64,000 nt of DNA. Origin: Shewanella glacialipiscicola (GTDB lineage: Bacteria > Pseudomonadota > Gammaproteobacteria > Enterobacterales > Shewanellaceae). Of the stretch, positions 55,080 to 64,000 are shown in pieces. The stretch's first letter is position 1. The number at the start of each line of letters is the position of its first letter. Made by a program: the position numbers and the translations under genes. The notes below the pieces were generated by a model. The model worked only from the letters and a program-made list of their open reading frames with translations, was not told the origin of the DNA and did no database searches. The stretch spans positions 43,936-107,935 of the forward strand of contig NZ_JAKILU010000014.1 in assembly GCF_023283485.1 (NCBI RefSeq), given 5' to 3'.

Positions 55080-56273
55080 TTACAGATCGGCGTGTGGGCC
55101 AAATACTTCATAGTGCATGTTTTCAATTGCTACACCGAGCGCGAGTAATTGCTGTTTGACAGCAGACATGAATCCAATTGGGCCACAGAAATAATAACGT
55201 GCATTAGGAACCAGTTGCTCGGCTACTTTGCTTAATTCCATTTGTCCTTTGAAATCATAGTCTTCACCTAGCACATCGGTTGAATTCGGCTCACGATACC
55301 AGACATGGCTCGTTAGATTAGTATGCTGCTGGCGCTTGGCATTAATTGCCTCTTTAAAACCGTGTACAGGACCTTGCTCACAGGCATGCAACCAAGTGAT
55401 ATCGCTTGGATGTTGCTGCTTGAGTAGCTGATTTAACATACTTTTCATTGGAGTTTGGCCTACACCAGCAGAAATTAATACCACTGGCATTTCAGGTGTC
55501 ACCTTCAGCATGAAGTCTCCAGCAGGAGGCATAACCATAACCTTGTCACCGGCTTGTAATACATCGTGAAGCAGATTAGACACTTGGCCACCGATTTCAC
55601 GTTTTACACTGATGCGATAATGGCTGCCATTAGGGGCATCGGACAGCGAATACTGACGAATTTCTTCATTGGCTAAGTTAGGATGTTTTAGCTTTACACT
55701 TAAATATTGGCCAGGAATAAAATCTTTAACTGGCTTGCCATCTTCAGGAGTCAATATGAAGGAGGTGATGACTGCTGATTCGGTATTTTTCGCGCTAATG
55801 ATAAAGCGACGTTCACCTGCCCACCCACCTTCTTGTTCTGCTTGTGCTTGGTAAATTTGCGCCTCTCGCTGAATAAAAATGTTAGCTAAAAACCCATAGG
55901 CTTGTCCCCAGGCTTCTAACACTTCTTCTGTAACCGCATCACCACCTAACTCTTTAAGAGTGGCTAATAAATGGCTACCGACAATGGCATATTGATCAGG
56001 CTTAATTAAAAAACCTGTATGTTTTTGGGCAATACGCTCGACGGTTGATGCCAGAACAGCTAGGTTTTCAATATTTTTTGCATAGGCCGCGACAGCATTA
56101 AAAAGGGCGACAGGTTGACCACCAGAATGCTGGTGCGCTAAGTTAAAAACATCTTTTAATTCAGGATTATGTTTGAACATACGTTCATAAAAGTGCGTAG
56201 TAAGCGCAGGTCCTGCTGATTCTAATAGGGGAATGGTGCTTTTAATAACTTGGATGGTACGGCTATCCAACAT
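55080..56273 (-). CDS. hmp: Flavohemoprotein, nitric oxide dioxygenase
   Basis: 397 aa, the typical size. The globin domain (1-140) has Tyr29, Gln53 and proximal His85. The FAD domain includes RQYSLSDAP and the NAD domain includes ISAGVGQTPMKSML and the C-terminal YEVFGPH. It oxidises NO to nitrate with O2 and NADH in the cytoplasm. A perfect FNR/EtrA-type box lies about 60 bp upstream of the ATG. Monocistronic. Confidence 0.97.
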   Translation of the reverse strand: MLDSRTIQVIKSTIPLLESAGPALTTHFYERMFKHNPELKDVFNLAHQHSGGQPVALFNAVAAYAKNIENLAVLASTVERIAQKHTGFLIKPDQYAIVGSHLLATLKELGGDAVTEEVLEAWGQAYGFLANIFIQREAQIYQAQAEQEGGWAGERRFIISAKNTESAVITSFILTPEDGKPVKDFIPGQYLSVKLKHPNLANEEIRQYSLSDAPNGSHYRISVKREIGGQVSNLLHDVLQAGDKVMVMPPAGDFMLKVTPEMPVVLISAGVGQTPMKSMLNQLLKQQHPSDITWLHACEQGPVHGFKEAINAKRQQHTNLTSHVWYREPNSTDVLGEDYDFKGQMELSKVAEQLVPNARYYFCGPIGFMSAVKQQLLALGVAIENMHYEVFGPHADL

Positions 56274-56327
56274 AAAAAATCCTTAACGCACAAATAATAT
56301 GAATGTTTAATAAGTTTAAAGATCTAT

Positions 56328-56341
56328 TTGATTTGGATCAA
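56328..56341. promoter_or_regulatory. Perfect FNR/EtrA-type box upstream of hmp
   Basis: TTGATTTGGATCAA is an exact match to the FNR consensus TTGAT-N4-ATCAA, centred 61 bp upstream of the hmp start codon. A -10-like TATTAT lies between them on the minus strand near 56293. Activation or repression cannot be decided without the start site. The rest of 56274-56550 shows nothing else. Confidence 0.7.
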
Positions 56342-56552
56342 TGGTTATTGTCGTTTTCTATGTTATGGCAACAAGTGTGTAGGCATATTAGTAGTGTTTG
56401 ACTTGGAGATTTAGTACATCAGCTGGATTGTATTGTTACTTTGATTTCAATATGTAAAGTGGCTAATACGAAGTCAGTTAAAGATAGGTTTAATAAATTT
56501 AAAGGGGAAGCAACAGGGGACTTAATTTATTGTAGACGTAAAAAGCAGGCAC

Positions 56553-56577
56553 AAAAAAACCTCGCTTGGCGAGGTTT
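56553..56577 (-). terminator. Terminator of the tRNA cluster
   Basis: Stem AAACCTCGC / GCGAGGTTT with a 3-nt loop, and on the minus strand a run of seven T, starting 7 bp after the last tRNA. Confidence 0.9.
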
Positions 56578-56583
56578 AAGTGT

Positions 56584-56670
56584 TGGTACAGATGAGAGGA
56601 CTTGAACCTCCACGCCCTTGCGAGCACCAGCACCTGAAGCTGGCGTGTCTACCAATTCCACCACATCTGC
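56584..56670 (-). tRNA. tRNA-Leu (anticodon CAG), copy 2
   Basis: 87 nt including an encoded CCA. The 5' end is GCAGATG and the 3' acceptor strand is CATCTGT. The anticodon stem CCAGC/GCTGG holds the loop TTCAGGT, so the anticodon is CAG. The long variable arm TGCTCGCAAGGGCGT marks a class II tRNA-Leu. It differs from the next Leu copy only in one acceptor-stem base pair. Confidence 0.96.
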
Positions 56671-56752
56671 ATGGATATCCGAAATTTCATCGAATGAATA
56701 ATCTTAATATCGAATAACAAATCGTAATGGTTTGTTTCGTTGAACTGCAATT

Positions 56753-56839
56753 TGGTACAGGTGAGAGGACTTGAACCTCCACGCCCTTGCGAGCACCAGC
56801 ACCTGAAGCTGGCGTGTCTACCAATTCCACCACACCTGC
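56753..56839 (-). tRNA. tRNA-Leu (anticodon CAG), copy 1
   Basis: 87 nt with encoded CCA, 5' GCAGGTG and 3' CACCTGT. Anticodon loop TTCAGGT gives CAG. All other positions equal the first Leu copy. Co-transcribed with it and with tRNA-Phe. Confidence 0.96.
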
Positions 56840-56893
56840 ACTGTACCTATTGCAGTTCTCTAACATTAGCCGCTGTAGCAACCAATTTAAAGA

Positions 56894-56969
56894 TGGTGCC
56901 CGAACCCGGAATCGAACCAGGGACACGAGGATTTTCAATCCTCTGCTCTACCGACTGAGCTATTCGGGC
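56894..56969 (-). tRNA. tRNA-Phe (anticodon GAA)
   Basis: 76 nt with encoded CCA: 5' GCCCGAATAGCTCAGTCGGT, anticodon loop TTGAAAA (GAA), T-arm GGTTCGATTCC. It is the first gene of the Phe-Leu-Leu minus-strand transcript. Confidence 0.97.
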
Positions 56970-57164
56970 GACGGGCGCAATTTAAAGGCTTTTCGGGTTT
57001 TGAGTCAATAGATTTTTACGAAATAACCTAAAAAACGACTTGGTTGAGTAAGATTCACTCGAAAGTATCATTTGTGTGGCTATTGTCGATGTCAAAATCG
57101 TCAAACTTCAATATAGACTGAGCACTTAGCAAACCTAAATAATGACTTATTTGCAATCCAAAGC

Positions 57165-57192
57165 AAAAAAAAGCCCCTATTACAGGGGCTTT
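57165..57192 (-). terminator. Terminator of bamD
   Basis: Stem AAAGCCCCT / AGGGGCTTT with a 5-nt loop and eight T on the minus strand, 6 bp after the bamD stop. Confidence 0.9.
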
Positions 57193-57197
57193 CTACA

Positions 57198-57971
57198 TTA
57201 GTTTGATAAGATTTCATTGTTTGGATAGTTAGCTTGCATTACCATGAGCACGTTTTGCTTCAGCTTGCTCTGACCTAATTCGCCATAAGCTTCTATCATT
57301 ATTTCTAATGCCCGTTCATTTGAAGGGGTGCCAGGGTAAGTTTCCATAACTGATTGTGCTCGAATCGCTGCGGCGCTCCAAGCATTCATCTTGAGGTAAT
57401 ACTCGGCAACTTGAATTGAATATCTTGCTAAGCGATTCTTTAACGCTAACATGCGTTTTTGCGCATCTGCGGCATATTTGCTGTTAGGATAGGTTTTGAT
57501 AAGACGATCAAAATCTTTGAAAGCATCTTGAGCATTTTTAGGATCACGATCGGTTCGGTCAATACTAAGCATATCGTGGAACAAGTAGTTGTCTGCTTGC
57601 ATGTTCACCAAACCGCGCATATAGAACACGTAGTCGACATCAGGGTGAGTGGGATTAAGACGGATAAATCTGTCTATGTTCGCAATCCCCGAGGCAACAT
57701 CGTCCATTTTGTAGTAAGCATAAATCAGGTCTAACTGGACTTGAGTTTTGTGAGGTCCGAAGGGGAAGCGCGAGTCTAACGCCTCCAAAGAACGGACAGC
57801 TTTAGAGTAATTGCCAAGTTCCATAGAGGTTCTTGCCTGAGCGTAAAGTACATCAGGTGACGTTTTGGCGGCAATATCGTTATCATCAGGGCTGCTGCTA
57901 CAGGCTGATAACGCTAGTGAAAATAGGACTAAGGTAACGCCTTTGGAAAATTTATACATACTTGAATTCAA
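57198..57971 (-). CDS. bamD: Outer membrane assembly lipoprotein BamD
   Basis: 257 aa from ATG 57971; ATG 57959 (MYKFSKG) is an alternative. Lipobox LSAC with Ser at +2 targets the outer membrane. TPR repeats include VLYAQARTSMELGNYSKAVRSLEALDSRFPFG (part) and PNSKYAADAQKRM. BamD is the essential partner of BamA in inserting beta-barrel proteins such as LptD. It is divergent from rluD, as in E. coli. Confidence 0.95.
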   Translation of the reverse strand: MNSSMYKFSKGVTLVLFSLALSACSSSPDDNDIAAKTSPDVLYAQARTSMELGNYSKAVRSLEALDSRFPFGPHKTQVQLDLIYAYYKMDDVASGIANIDRFIRLNPTHPDVDYVFYMRGLVNMQADNYLFHDMLSIDRTDRDPKNAQDAFKDFDRLIKTYPNSKYAADAQKRMLALKNRLARYSIQVAEYYLKMNAWSAAAIRAQSVMETYPGTPSNERALEIMIEAYGELGQSKLKQNVLMVMQANYPNNEILSN

Positions 57972-58081
57972 TTCTTTTTAAGTTGTAGTTAAGAATTTTT
58001 CCATTTCACTATAAAATAGAAAACATCCGATTGTAACAGATAGCACACATTTTTTGACCCCTAAATGGGGATACGGTTCCT

Positions 58082-59056
58082 ATGACACAAGAGATTAATC
58101 TAAAAAGCGAGATTTCGGCAACACAAACTGGACTGAGATTAGATCTGGCCCTAGCAGAGTTGTTCCCAGATTACTCGCGCACGCGCATCAAGGAATGGAT
58201 CCTATCTGATGCAGTTTATGTTGACGGCGTCGTCGTTAATAAGCCCCGTGAGAAAGTTTATGAGCTGCAGCAGATAGTCATTGATGCCACGCTCGAAGAA
58301 GAAGTGCATGCCGCGGCGCAGGCTATTGACCTTGATATCATCTATGAAGATGACGATATTATGGTGATTAATAAGCAAGCTGGCCTTGTGGTTCACCCAG
58401 GTGCAGGCAATGCTGATGGCACCTTGATGAATGCACTGCTGCACCATTGTCCTGATATTGAGCATGTACCGCGAGCAGGTATTGTGCACCGTCTTGATAA
58501 AGACACCACAGGTTTAATGGTGGTAGCTAAAACTGTTGAAGCACAAACGCATTTAGTTGCGGCGTTGCAGGCCCGTGAAATCGTTCGTGAATACGAAGCG
58601 ATAGTGATGGGGACTATGACGGGCGGCGGTACTGTGGATGAGCCAATTGGTCGTCATCCAACTAAACGTACTCATATGGCAGTGCATCACTCAGGTAAAC
58701 CTGCGGTGACGCATTATCGTGTTGCAGAAAAATTCCGCAACCATACGCGATTAAGACTGCGTTTAGAGTCGGGACGCACTCATCAAATTCGTGTTCACAT
58801 GGAATACATTGGGCACGTGTTGGTTGGCGATCCTACCTATGGTGGCCGCCCAAAACCGCCTAAATATGCTAGCCCAGAGTTTTTCGATATTCTGAAAAAC
58901 TTTAAACGCCAAGCATTGCATGCGGTGCGTCTTGAATTAGCACACCCAGTGAGTTGTGAAATCATGAGCTGGCAAGCGCCAATTCCTGAAGACATGGTGA
59001 TCCTGACTAAAGCACTGCGTCAAGACACGGTCGAGCATCCGATCGAGTATTTGTAA
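58082..59056 (+). CDS. rluD: 23S rRNA pseudouridine synthase D
   Basis: 324 aa. An N-terminal S4 domain (RLDLALAELFPDYSRTRIKEWI) precedes the RluA-type domain with GIVHRLDKDTTGLMVVAKT, catalytic Asp139 as in E. coli RluD. Later motifs SGRTHQIRVHMEYIGH and GDPTYGG agree. It modifies U1911, U1915 and U1917 in helix 69. The pgeF start follows directly after its stop. Confidence 0.95.
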   Translation: MTQEINLKSEISATQTGLRLDLALAELFPDYSRTRIKEWILSDAVYVDGVVVNKPREKVYELQQIVIDATLEEEVHAAAQAIDLDIIYEDDDIMVINKQAGLVVHPGAGNADGTLMNALLHHCPDIEHVPRAGIVHRLDKDTTGLMVVAKTVEAQTHLVAALQAREIVREYEAIVMGTMTGGGTVDEPIGRHPTKRTHMAVHHSGKPAVTHYRVAEKFRNHTRLRLRLESGRTHQIRVHMEYIGHVLVGDPTYGGRPKPPKYASPEFFDILKNFKRQALHAVRLELAHPVSCEIMSWQAPIPEDMVILTKALRQDTVEHPIEYL

Positions 59057-59824
59057 GTGTTGCATCACGATTGGCCAGTTCCTGCTAATGTCGGCATCGC
59101 CATGACAAATCGTCATGGCGGTGTGAGCACGCATCCCTTTGATAGTCTCAATCTTGGGCTACATGTTGGCGATGCGATTGAACGGGTGATGGCTAATCGT
59201 GAATTACTTTCTAAGCAATTAACATTAGCTGCCGATCCTGTTTGGCTTGAGCAAGTCCATGGCACTCATGTGCTTAATTTAGATACGCTGACGTTAGTTA
59301 GCCCTAGATTAGCAAACCAGAGCTTGGCTAATGCGAGTGCGGATAAGCTGATTGCTGATGCCAGTTATAGTCGAACCGTACGGCGAGTTTGCGCGATAAT
59401 GACTGCCGATTGCTTACCCGTGTTACTGTGTAATCAAGCAGGAACCGAAGTGGCTGCGGCCCATGCTGGTTGGCGTGGTTTGTGCGATGGTGTTATTGAA
59501 GCCACAGCAGCGCAGTTTAGTTCACCAATGAATGAGCTAATTGCGTATTTAGGTCCAGCTATTGGGCCACAAAAATTTGAAGTTGGCGCCGAAGTAAAGC
59601 AAGCATTCTGTGCTTTGCATCCGCAAGCGGCAGCCTGTTTTATCCCTAATGGTGATAAGTATCTTGCCAATATTGTAAGTTTAGCTAAATTACGCTTGAG
59701 TTTACTCGGGGTAAGCCATATTTATAGTGCAGATATCTGCACCATCACCGACACTAATTATTTTTCTTATCGTCGCGATAAGGTGACTGGACGCATGGCT
59801 TCGTTGATCTGGCTTAAGTCTTAA
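59057..59824 (+). CDS. pgeF: Peptidoglycan editing factor/laccase-domain protein PgeF (YfiH)
   Basis: 255 aa from a GTG at 59057 that immediately follows the rluD stop. It has the YfiH metal-site motifs: LEQVHGT, TADCLPVLL and AAHAGWRGLCDGVIE, with candidate ligands His and Cys, and the tail CTITDTNYFSYRRDKVTGRMASLIWL (part). YfiH corrects misincorporated residues in peptidoglycan precursors and belongs to the purine nucleoside phosphorylase/laccase-like family. Order rluD-pgeF-clpB is conserved in E. coli. Confidence 0.92.
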   Translation: MLHHDWPVPANVGIAMTNRHGGVSTHPFDSLNLGLHVGDAIERVMANRELLSKQLTLAADPVWLEQVHGTHVLNLDTLTLVSPRLANQSLANASADKLIADASYSRTVRRVCAIMTADCLPVLLCNQAGTEVAAAHAGWRGLCDGVIEATAAQFSSPMNELIAYLGPAIGPQKFEVGAEVKQAFCALHPQAAACFIPNGDKYLANIVSLAKLRLSLLGVSHIYSADICTITDTNYFSYRRDKVTGRMASLIWLKS

Positions 59825-59865
59825 GCTCATTCCCCTAAAATTTATCTCTATTTATATGTTATCAG

Positions 59866-59893
59866 CTTGAAATTGGCTAAATAGCCCCCATCT
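59866..59893 (+). promoter_or_regulatory. Sigma-32 heat-shock promoter of clpB
   Basis: CTTGAAA (59866-59872), 13-nt spacer, CCCCATCT (59886-59893). This is a near-textbook match to the RpoH consensus. The implied start near 59900 gives a leader of about 120 nt before clpB. Confidence 0.85.
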
Positions 59894-60022
59894 TTTAACT
59901 AACGAAATGTAACACCAATCCTATTTAGAATTTTCCATTAGCAGTACTTATCTAAAGCTACTTAATTGGCAAGATATCTTGTGGATTGGTATATCTCTAC
60001 TATGTGAGTTTTAGGAGGCTGT

Positions 60023-62596
60023 ATGCGACTCGATCGTATGACCAATAAATTTCAGCTTGCCATCTCAGATGCCCAGTCTCTTGCACTTGGGCGTGATCAT
60101 CAGTTTATTGAACCACTGCATTTGATGATGGCATTGTTGAACCAAGATTCAGGTTCAATCCATCCGTTATTAACCCAAGCGGGCATTCGCGTGAGTGCGC
60201 TGCGATCGCTTTTGAGCCAAGAGCTCGAGCGTTTACCGCAAGTCGAAGGTACTGGCGGCGATGTGCAATTATCCCAAGGGTTGATACGGTTATTAAACCT
60301 GTGTGATAAGTTGGCGCAAAAGCGTAAAGATAAATATATCTCTAGTGAGTTATTTGTGCTGGCGGCCTTAGAAGGTACCGACGCCCTTGCGCAAGCGCTG
60401 AAAAAATCCGGTGCGACTAAAGAATTACTAGAACAAACTATTGAACAGATGCGTGGCGGCCAAAAAGTAGACGATCCTAATGCGGAAGATCAACGCCAAG
60501 CGTTGAAAAAATTTACCATCGATCTGACCGAGCGAGCAGAGCAGGGTAAATTGGATCCAGTAATTGGTCGTGATGAAGAGATTCGTCGCACGATCCAAGT
60601 ATTACAACGTCGTAGCAAAAACAACCCTGTGCTCATTGGTGAGCCTGGTGTGGGTAAAACAGCGATTGTTGAAGGGCTTGCCCAGCGTATCGTTAATGGC
60701 GAAGTGCCAGAGGGTATCAAAAATAAGCGAGTGTTATCACTCGATATGGGTTCATTGATTGCGGGCGCTAAATATCGCGGTGAGTTTGAAGAGCGTTTAA
60801 AAGCGGTACTTAATGAACTCGCGCAAGAAGAAGGCCAAGTCATTCTCTTCATCGATGAGTTACATACTATGGTCGGTGCGGGTAAAGGCGAGGGCGCAAT
60901 GGATGCGGGTAATATGCTCAAACCTGCATTAGCGCGTGGCGATCTTCACTGTGTCGGCGCAACGACGCTCGATGAGTATCGTCAATATATTGAAAAAGAT
61001 GCGGCGCTTGAACGTCGTTTCCAAAAAGTACTGGTGGATGAGCCAAGCGTTGAAGACACTATCGCTATCTTGCGTGGACTGAAAGAGCGTTACGAGCTGC
61101 ATCACCATGTTGAAATTACCGATCCGGCGATTGTGGCGGCAGCGACTATGTCGCACCGTTATGTGTCGGACCGTAAGTTGCCCGATAAGGCAATTGATTT
61201 AATTGACGAAGCTGCATCGAGTATCCGTATGCAGATGGACTCTAAACCCGAGTCGCTTGATAGATTAGAGCGTCGTGCTATTCAGCTTAAGTTGGAAGAG
61301 CAAGCGTTAGCGAAAGAAAGTGATGAGGCGAGTCGTCGTAGGCTTGAAACCTTACAAGAAGAATTGCGTGAAGTTGAAGCCAAAGCCTCTGATCTGAACG
61401 AAATTTGGCATACTGAAAAAGCCGCATTAGCGGGAACTCAGCACATTAAAGCTGATCTCGAGCAAGCTCGAATGGACTTAGAAGTCGCACGTCGTGCGGG
61501 TGATTTAACGCGGATGTCTGAGCTGCAGTACGGTCGCATTCCTGAGCTTGAAAAGCAGCTTGATTTAGCGTCCCAAGCTGAAATGCAAGATATGACTTTA
61601 TTACGTAATAAGGTCACAGAATTTGAAATCGCCGAAGTCTTGTCTAAAGCGACGGGCATTCCCGTATCGAAAATGCTTGAGGGCGAGCGCGAAAAATTAC
61701 TGCAAATGGAAGTGGCGTTGCATGAGCGGGTTATTGGCCAAAATGAAGCCGTTGATGCGGTTTCTAACGCGATCCGTCGTAGTCGCGCTGGATTGGCGGA
61801 TCCAAATCGTCCGATTGGTTCGTTCCTGTTCTTAGGCCCAACGGGTGTGGGTAAAACTGAGCTGTGTAAATCATTGGCGCGGTTCTTATTCGATACCGAA
61901 TCGGCTTTAGTACGTATTGATATGTCTGAGTTTATGGAGAAACACTCAGTGTCACGCTTAGTGGGTGCGCCTCCTGGATACGTGGGCTATGAAGAGGGCG
62001 GTTACTTAACAGAAGCCGTTCGTCGTAAACCATATTCGGTGATATTGCTCGACGAAGTTGAGAAAGCGCATCCTGATGTGTTTAACATCTTACTGCAAGT
62101 GCTTGACGATGGACGTTTAACCGATGGTCAAGGTCGTACTGTAGACTTTAGAAATACAGTGATCATCATGACCTCGAACTTAGGCTCCGACATTATCCAA
62201 GAAGGATTTGGTCAAGTAACCTATGCAGAGATGAAAGCAGCGGTAATGAATGTGGTCACCCACAGCTTCAGGCCCGAGTTTTTAAACCGTATTGATGAGT
62301 CTGTGGTATTCCATCCATTGGATGCTGCCAATATTAAACGTATTGCTTCGATACAGATTGCTTCTTTACGTCAACGTTTGGCAGAGAAGGACTATACATT
62401 GGAGATCACCGACGACGCATTATCGTTGATTGCAGAAATTGGTTTCGATCCTGTGTATGGTGCAAGACCCTTGAAACGGGCATTGCAGCAAGAAGTCGAA
62501 AACCCACTGGCGCAAAGATTGTTGCGTGGCGATTTATTACCAGGCAAACCAATCAAAGTCAGCTGTGCGGGTGGCGAGTTAGTATTTGAGCAATAA
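60023..62596 (+). CDS. clpB: ATP-dependent disaggregase ClpB
   Basis: 857 aa. Starts with AGGAGG 5 nt before the ATG. A ClpN domain (residues 1-145) is followed by AAA+ domain 1 with GEPGVGKTA near residue 206, then the long coiled-coil middle domain (about 400-520). AAA+ domain 2 has GPTGVGKTE near 605. No ClpP-binding loop is expected in ClpB. With DnaK it dissolves protein aggregates. A sigma-32 promoter precedes it, consistent with heat-shock expression. Confidence 0.97.
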   Translation: MRLDRMTNKFQLAISDAQSLALGRDHQFIEPLHLMMALLNQDSGSIHPLLTQAGIRVSALRSLLSQELERLPQVEGTGGDVQLSQGLIRLLNLCDKLAQKRKDKYISSELFVLAALEGTDALAQALKKSGATKELLEQTIEQMRGGQKVDDPNAEDQRQALKKFTIDLTERAEQGKLDPVIGRDEEIRRTIQVLQRRSKNNPVLIGEPGVGKTAIVEGLAQRIVNGEVPEGIKNKRVLSLDMGSLIAGAKYRGEFEERLKAVLNELAQEEGQVILFIDELHTMVGAGKGEGAMDAGNMLKPALARGDLHCVGATTLDEYRQYIEKDAALERRFQKVLVDEPSVEDTIAILRGLKERYELHHHVEITDPAIVAAATMSHRYVSDRKLPDKAIDLIDEAASSIRMQMDSKPESLDRLERRAIQLKLEEQALAKESDEASRRRLETLQEELREVEAKASDLNEIWHTEKAALAGTQHIKADLEQARMDLEVARRAGDLTRMSELQYGRIPELEKQLDLASQAEMQDMTLLRNKVTEFEIAEVLSKATGIPVSKMLEGEREKLLQMEVALHERVIGQNEAVDAVSNAIRRSRAGLADPNRPIGSFLFLGPTGVGKTELCKSLARFLFDTESALVRIDMSEFMEKHSVSRLVGAPPGYVGYEEGGYLTEAVRRKPYSVILLDEVEKAHPDVFNILLQVLDDGRLTDGQGRTVDFRNTVIIMTSNLGSDIIQEGFGQVTYAEMKAAVMNVVTHSFRPEFLNRIDESVVFHPLDAANIKRIASIQIASLRQRLAEKDYTLEITDDALSLIAEIGFDPVYGARPLKRALQQEVENPLAQRLLRGDLLPGKPIKVSCAGGELVFEQ

Positions 62597-62742
62597 CAAT
62601 GTGTATTGTTTGAATGTGAGGTGAATGCTTGAGGTAGGTGCACCGGTTATTTTAAAATAAGCGTTCTAGAATCTGAGCTTGAAATTAATCAGTACAGAGC
62701 TAATTTAATCGGTACCTAACCTACATCAAAGCACTAAAACCT

Positions 62743-62775
62743 AAAAGGGCTGAGTTTCTAACTCAGCCCTTTTTT
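62743..62775. terminator. Terminator between clpB and the DUF4124 gene
   Basis: 14-bp arms AAAAGGGCTGAGTT / AACTCAGCCCTTTT around a 3-nt loop with further T. Lies between convergent genes. Confidence 0.9.
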
Positions 62776-62823
62776 ATGTACTCAAGCACTTTTTATTGTT
62801 GATATTATCGGCTGCTATTTTTA

Positions 62824-63288
62824 TCACTTCTTATTACAGAAGAGTTTGATTCTTTCTTGTTGCTGAGCAATCGATGTCTGGCGGTCTTCTTCAGTCATCG
62901 CGACAGGCTTGCTCGAATCTGAAGTTTGGCGGATAAGATTAGTATGCGTCGTCAGTACTTCTAAATTATGTGTTGCACTCTCACAAATCGATTGAGCCTG
63001 TTTGGCATCTTTTTGTTTAATCAAAGCTGCTGACTTTTCTACTTCACTGGTTTGTTGCACTTCTTGTTTCTTTAGCGGTGCAATAAAACCTACTTTAGCT
63101 TGCGACAAATCTTTACTGTATAACTTCTCAGCTTTAATACTCTCTTGTTGTGGGGCCTGCTGACTGTAATGCGTCACCCCATTATCATCAACCCAAGTAT
63201 AAATAACGTCTGCCAAAACAGGACTAGTAAAAAGGCCTAGCCAGAGCCATTGGCACAATATTGTGCTGAACTTGTTCACTGGTAACAT
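62824..63288 (-). CDS. DUF4124 exported protein
   Basis: 154 aa from ATG 63288 (MLPVNKFSTILCQWLWLGLFTSPVLA signal peptide), with AGGA 10 nt upstream; the open frame extends 27 codons further without signal features. The DUF4124 segment DVIYTWVDDNGVTHYSQQAPQ follows. A Lys/Gln-rich helical tail with one cysteine (QSICESATHNLEVLTTHT) completes it. Members are small envelope proteins of unknown function. Confidence 0.8.
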   Translation of the reverse strand: MLPVNKFSTILCQWLWLGLFTSPVLADVIYTWVDDNGVTHYSQQAPQQESIKAEKLYSKDLSQAKVGFIAPLKKQEVQQTSEVEKSAALIKQKDAKQAQSICESATHNLEVLTTHTNLIRQTSDSSKPVAMTEEDRQTSIAQQQERIKLFCNKK

Positions 63289-63733
63289 TGAAATTATTCC
63301 TAATGGCAGCTTATCGATACAATAAAATATGCTTTCTTGAAGGCTAGAGCCACGCCCATGGCTTAACACAAATCAGTGTATGCAAAATTCATCCAATCAA
63401 ACAGTAAAAATAGCAATATCTGTTTATAGAGCAATGACTGAGTATCTCATCATGCTAAGAATGCAATGGCATAGTGAATTTGGCAGTGATGCGGTTATCG
63501 CCTTCCTCTTATGCCATCACTACTATCCTTTCTATATTTGAGAGCGTTTACTTATTATAGATAAAATACCTATTCACCTCTGTTTATAGGAGTTCAATCC
63601 ATTAAGACCACGATAGTTGGTGATTTTCTTAGTCAAATGTCTCTGCTCAATAGGGATAATCAGCCAATTTTGCAGCATATTTCTGCAGTTTGATGGTTAT
63701 TCATGCGTTTGATTTTAATTGTTTAAAAAGCCC

Positions 63734-63761
63734 TTGCGCACTTTCTCAATCTCCCTATAAT
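63734..63761 (+). promoter_or_regulatory. rRNA operon promoter P1
   Basis: TTGCGC (63734-63739), 16-nt spacer, TATAAT (63756-63761) with an AT-rich upstream tract like an UP element (near 63700-63733). Followed by a GC-rich discriminator, as in rrn promoters. The 63370-63720 stretch before it shows no gene. Confidence 0.75.
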
Positions 63762-63862
63762 GCGCATCCACTGACACGGCAGACAGCGTTAAGCCGCCTG
63801 ATGTGAAAGTTCATTAATGAGTTTACTGATTGATGAGGGTTGAAGGTTTATGTAAATAATCC

Positions 63863-63890
63863 TTGACGCACAATGGGAAATGCGTAGAAT
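63863..63890 (+). promoter_or_regulatory. rRNA operon promoter P2
   Basis: TTGACG (63863-63868), 16-nt spacer, TAGAAT (63885-63890) and a GC-rich discriminator ACGCAGCCC, typical of stringently controlled rrn promoters. Confidence 0.8.
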
Positions 63891-63911
63891 ACGCAGCCCT
63901 AGCCACCTAGA

Positions 63912-63972
63912 AGCATTTGATGCTCAGCGTGGTACTCACGTTCTCTGATGAGATTGAGTTGCTCTTTAACAA
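63912..63972 (+). promoter_or_regulatory. rRNA leader antitermination signals (boxB-like hairpin and boxA)
   Basis: A small hairpin AGCAT-TTG-ATGCT (63912-63924) precedes boxA TGCTCTTTAACAA (63960-63972), the NusB/NusE antitermination site of rRNA leaders. The 16S rRNA gene should begin shortly beyond the window's right edge. Confidence 0.8.
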
Positions 63973-64000
63973 TATAAAACAAGAAATCTGTGTGGACACT

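Overview
The window looks like a chromosomal segment of a Shewanella-type gammaproteobacterium. Evidence is the gene content (DUF3019, DUF3718, MipA/OmpV, MSHA-like pilin, EtrA/FNR-type box), moderate GC, and gene orders shared with E. coli and Pseudomonas: ispB | rplU-rpmA-obgE; folA ... apaH-apaG-rsmA-pdxA-surA-lptD | amgK-murU ... djlA; bamD | rluD-pgeF-clpB. Genus assignment is an inference from family knowledge, not a database match.

Layout. 1-5 kb: a truncated acyl-CoA ligase, a CcoG/RdxA-like membrane ferredoxin protein preceded by a near-consensus sigma-54 promoter and a palindromic upstream site, then a PAS/AAA+/Fis sigma-54 activator split by a frameshift. 5-9.6 kb: thioredoxin-like protein, decayed gene, LysE exporter, DUF3144, type IV pilin-like protein, ung, ispB. 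9.8-13.4 kb: rplU-rpmA, obgE, folA, DUF3718. 13.5-22.6 kb, minus strand: chemoreceptor, then apaH-apaG-rsmA-pdxA-surA-lptD. 22.7-27 kb, plus: amgK-murU (cell-wall recycling), djlA, a beta-barrel protein, a hydroxyacid dehydrogenase. 27-34.2 kb, minus: TPR protein/DUF3142 lipoprotein pair, large RluA-type pseudouridine synthase, purT. 34.4-38.5 kb: DUF3302-HlyD pair, then an accessory patch with a decayed AAA+ ATPase, tandem repeats and a DUF1254/DUF1214 gene. 38.5-43.7 kb: sbp-cysT-cysW-cysA sulfate importer, divergent from cysM. 43.8-49 kb: DUF4136 lipoprotein, DUF1289, and a MipA-DUF3019-RstA-like-RstB-like operon. 49.5-56.3 kb: satP, YcxB-like, DUF1971, VOC protein, FMN reductase facing an Fe-S-type HTH regulator, TPR protein, rsuA-like gene, and hmp with a perfect FNR-type box. 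56.5-57 kb: tRNA cluster Phe-Leu-Leu. 57.2-62.6 kb: bamD, rluD, pgeF, clpB with a sigma-32 promoter. The right edge holds the promoters and boxA of an rRNA operon whose 16S gene lies outside.

How genes work together. The lptD/surA/bamD/djlA set builds the outer membrane and its proteins. amgK-murU returns peptidoglycan sugar to UDP-MurNAc synthesis. The cys genes import sulfate and make cysteine. The clearest regulatory circuit is the sigma-54 activator with its palindromes and the ccoG-like promoter. Two less certain circuits are the MipA/DUF3019/two-component operon and the SufR-like regulator facing an FMN reductase. I saw no CRISPR array, prophage or intact insertion sequence. Signs of genome decay are the frameshifted activator, a serine-carboxypeptidase-like relic and an AAA+ ATPase relic.
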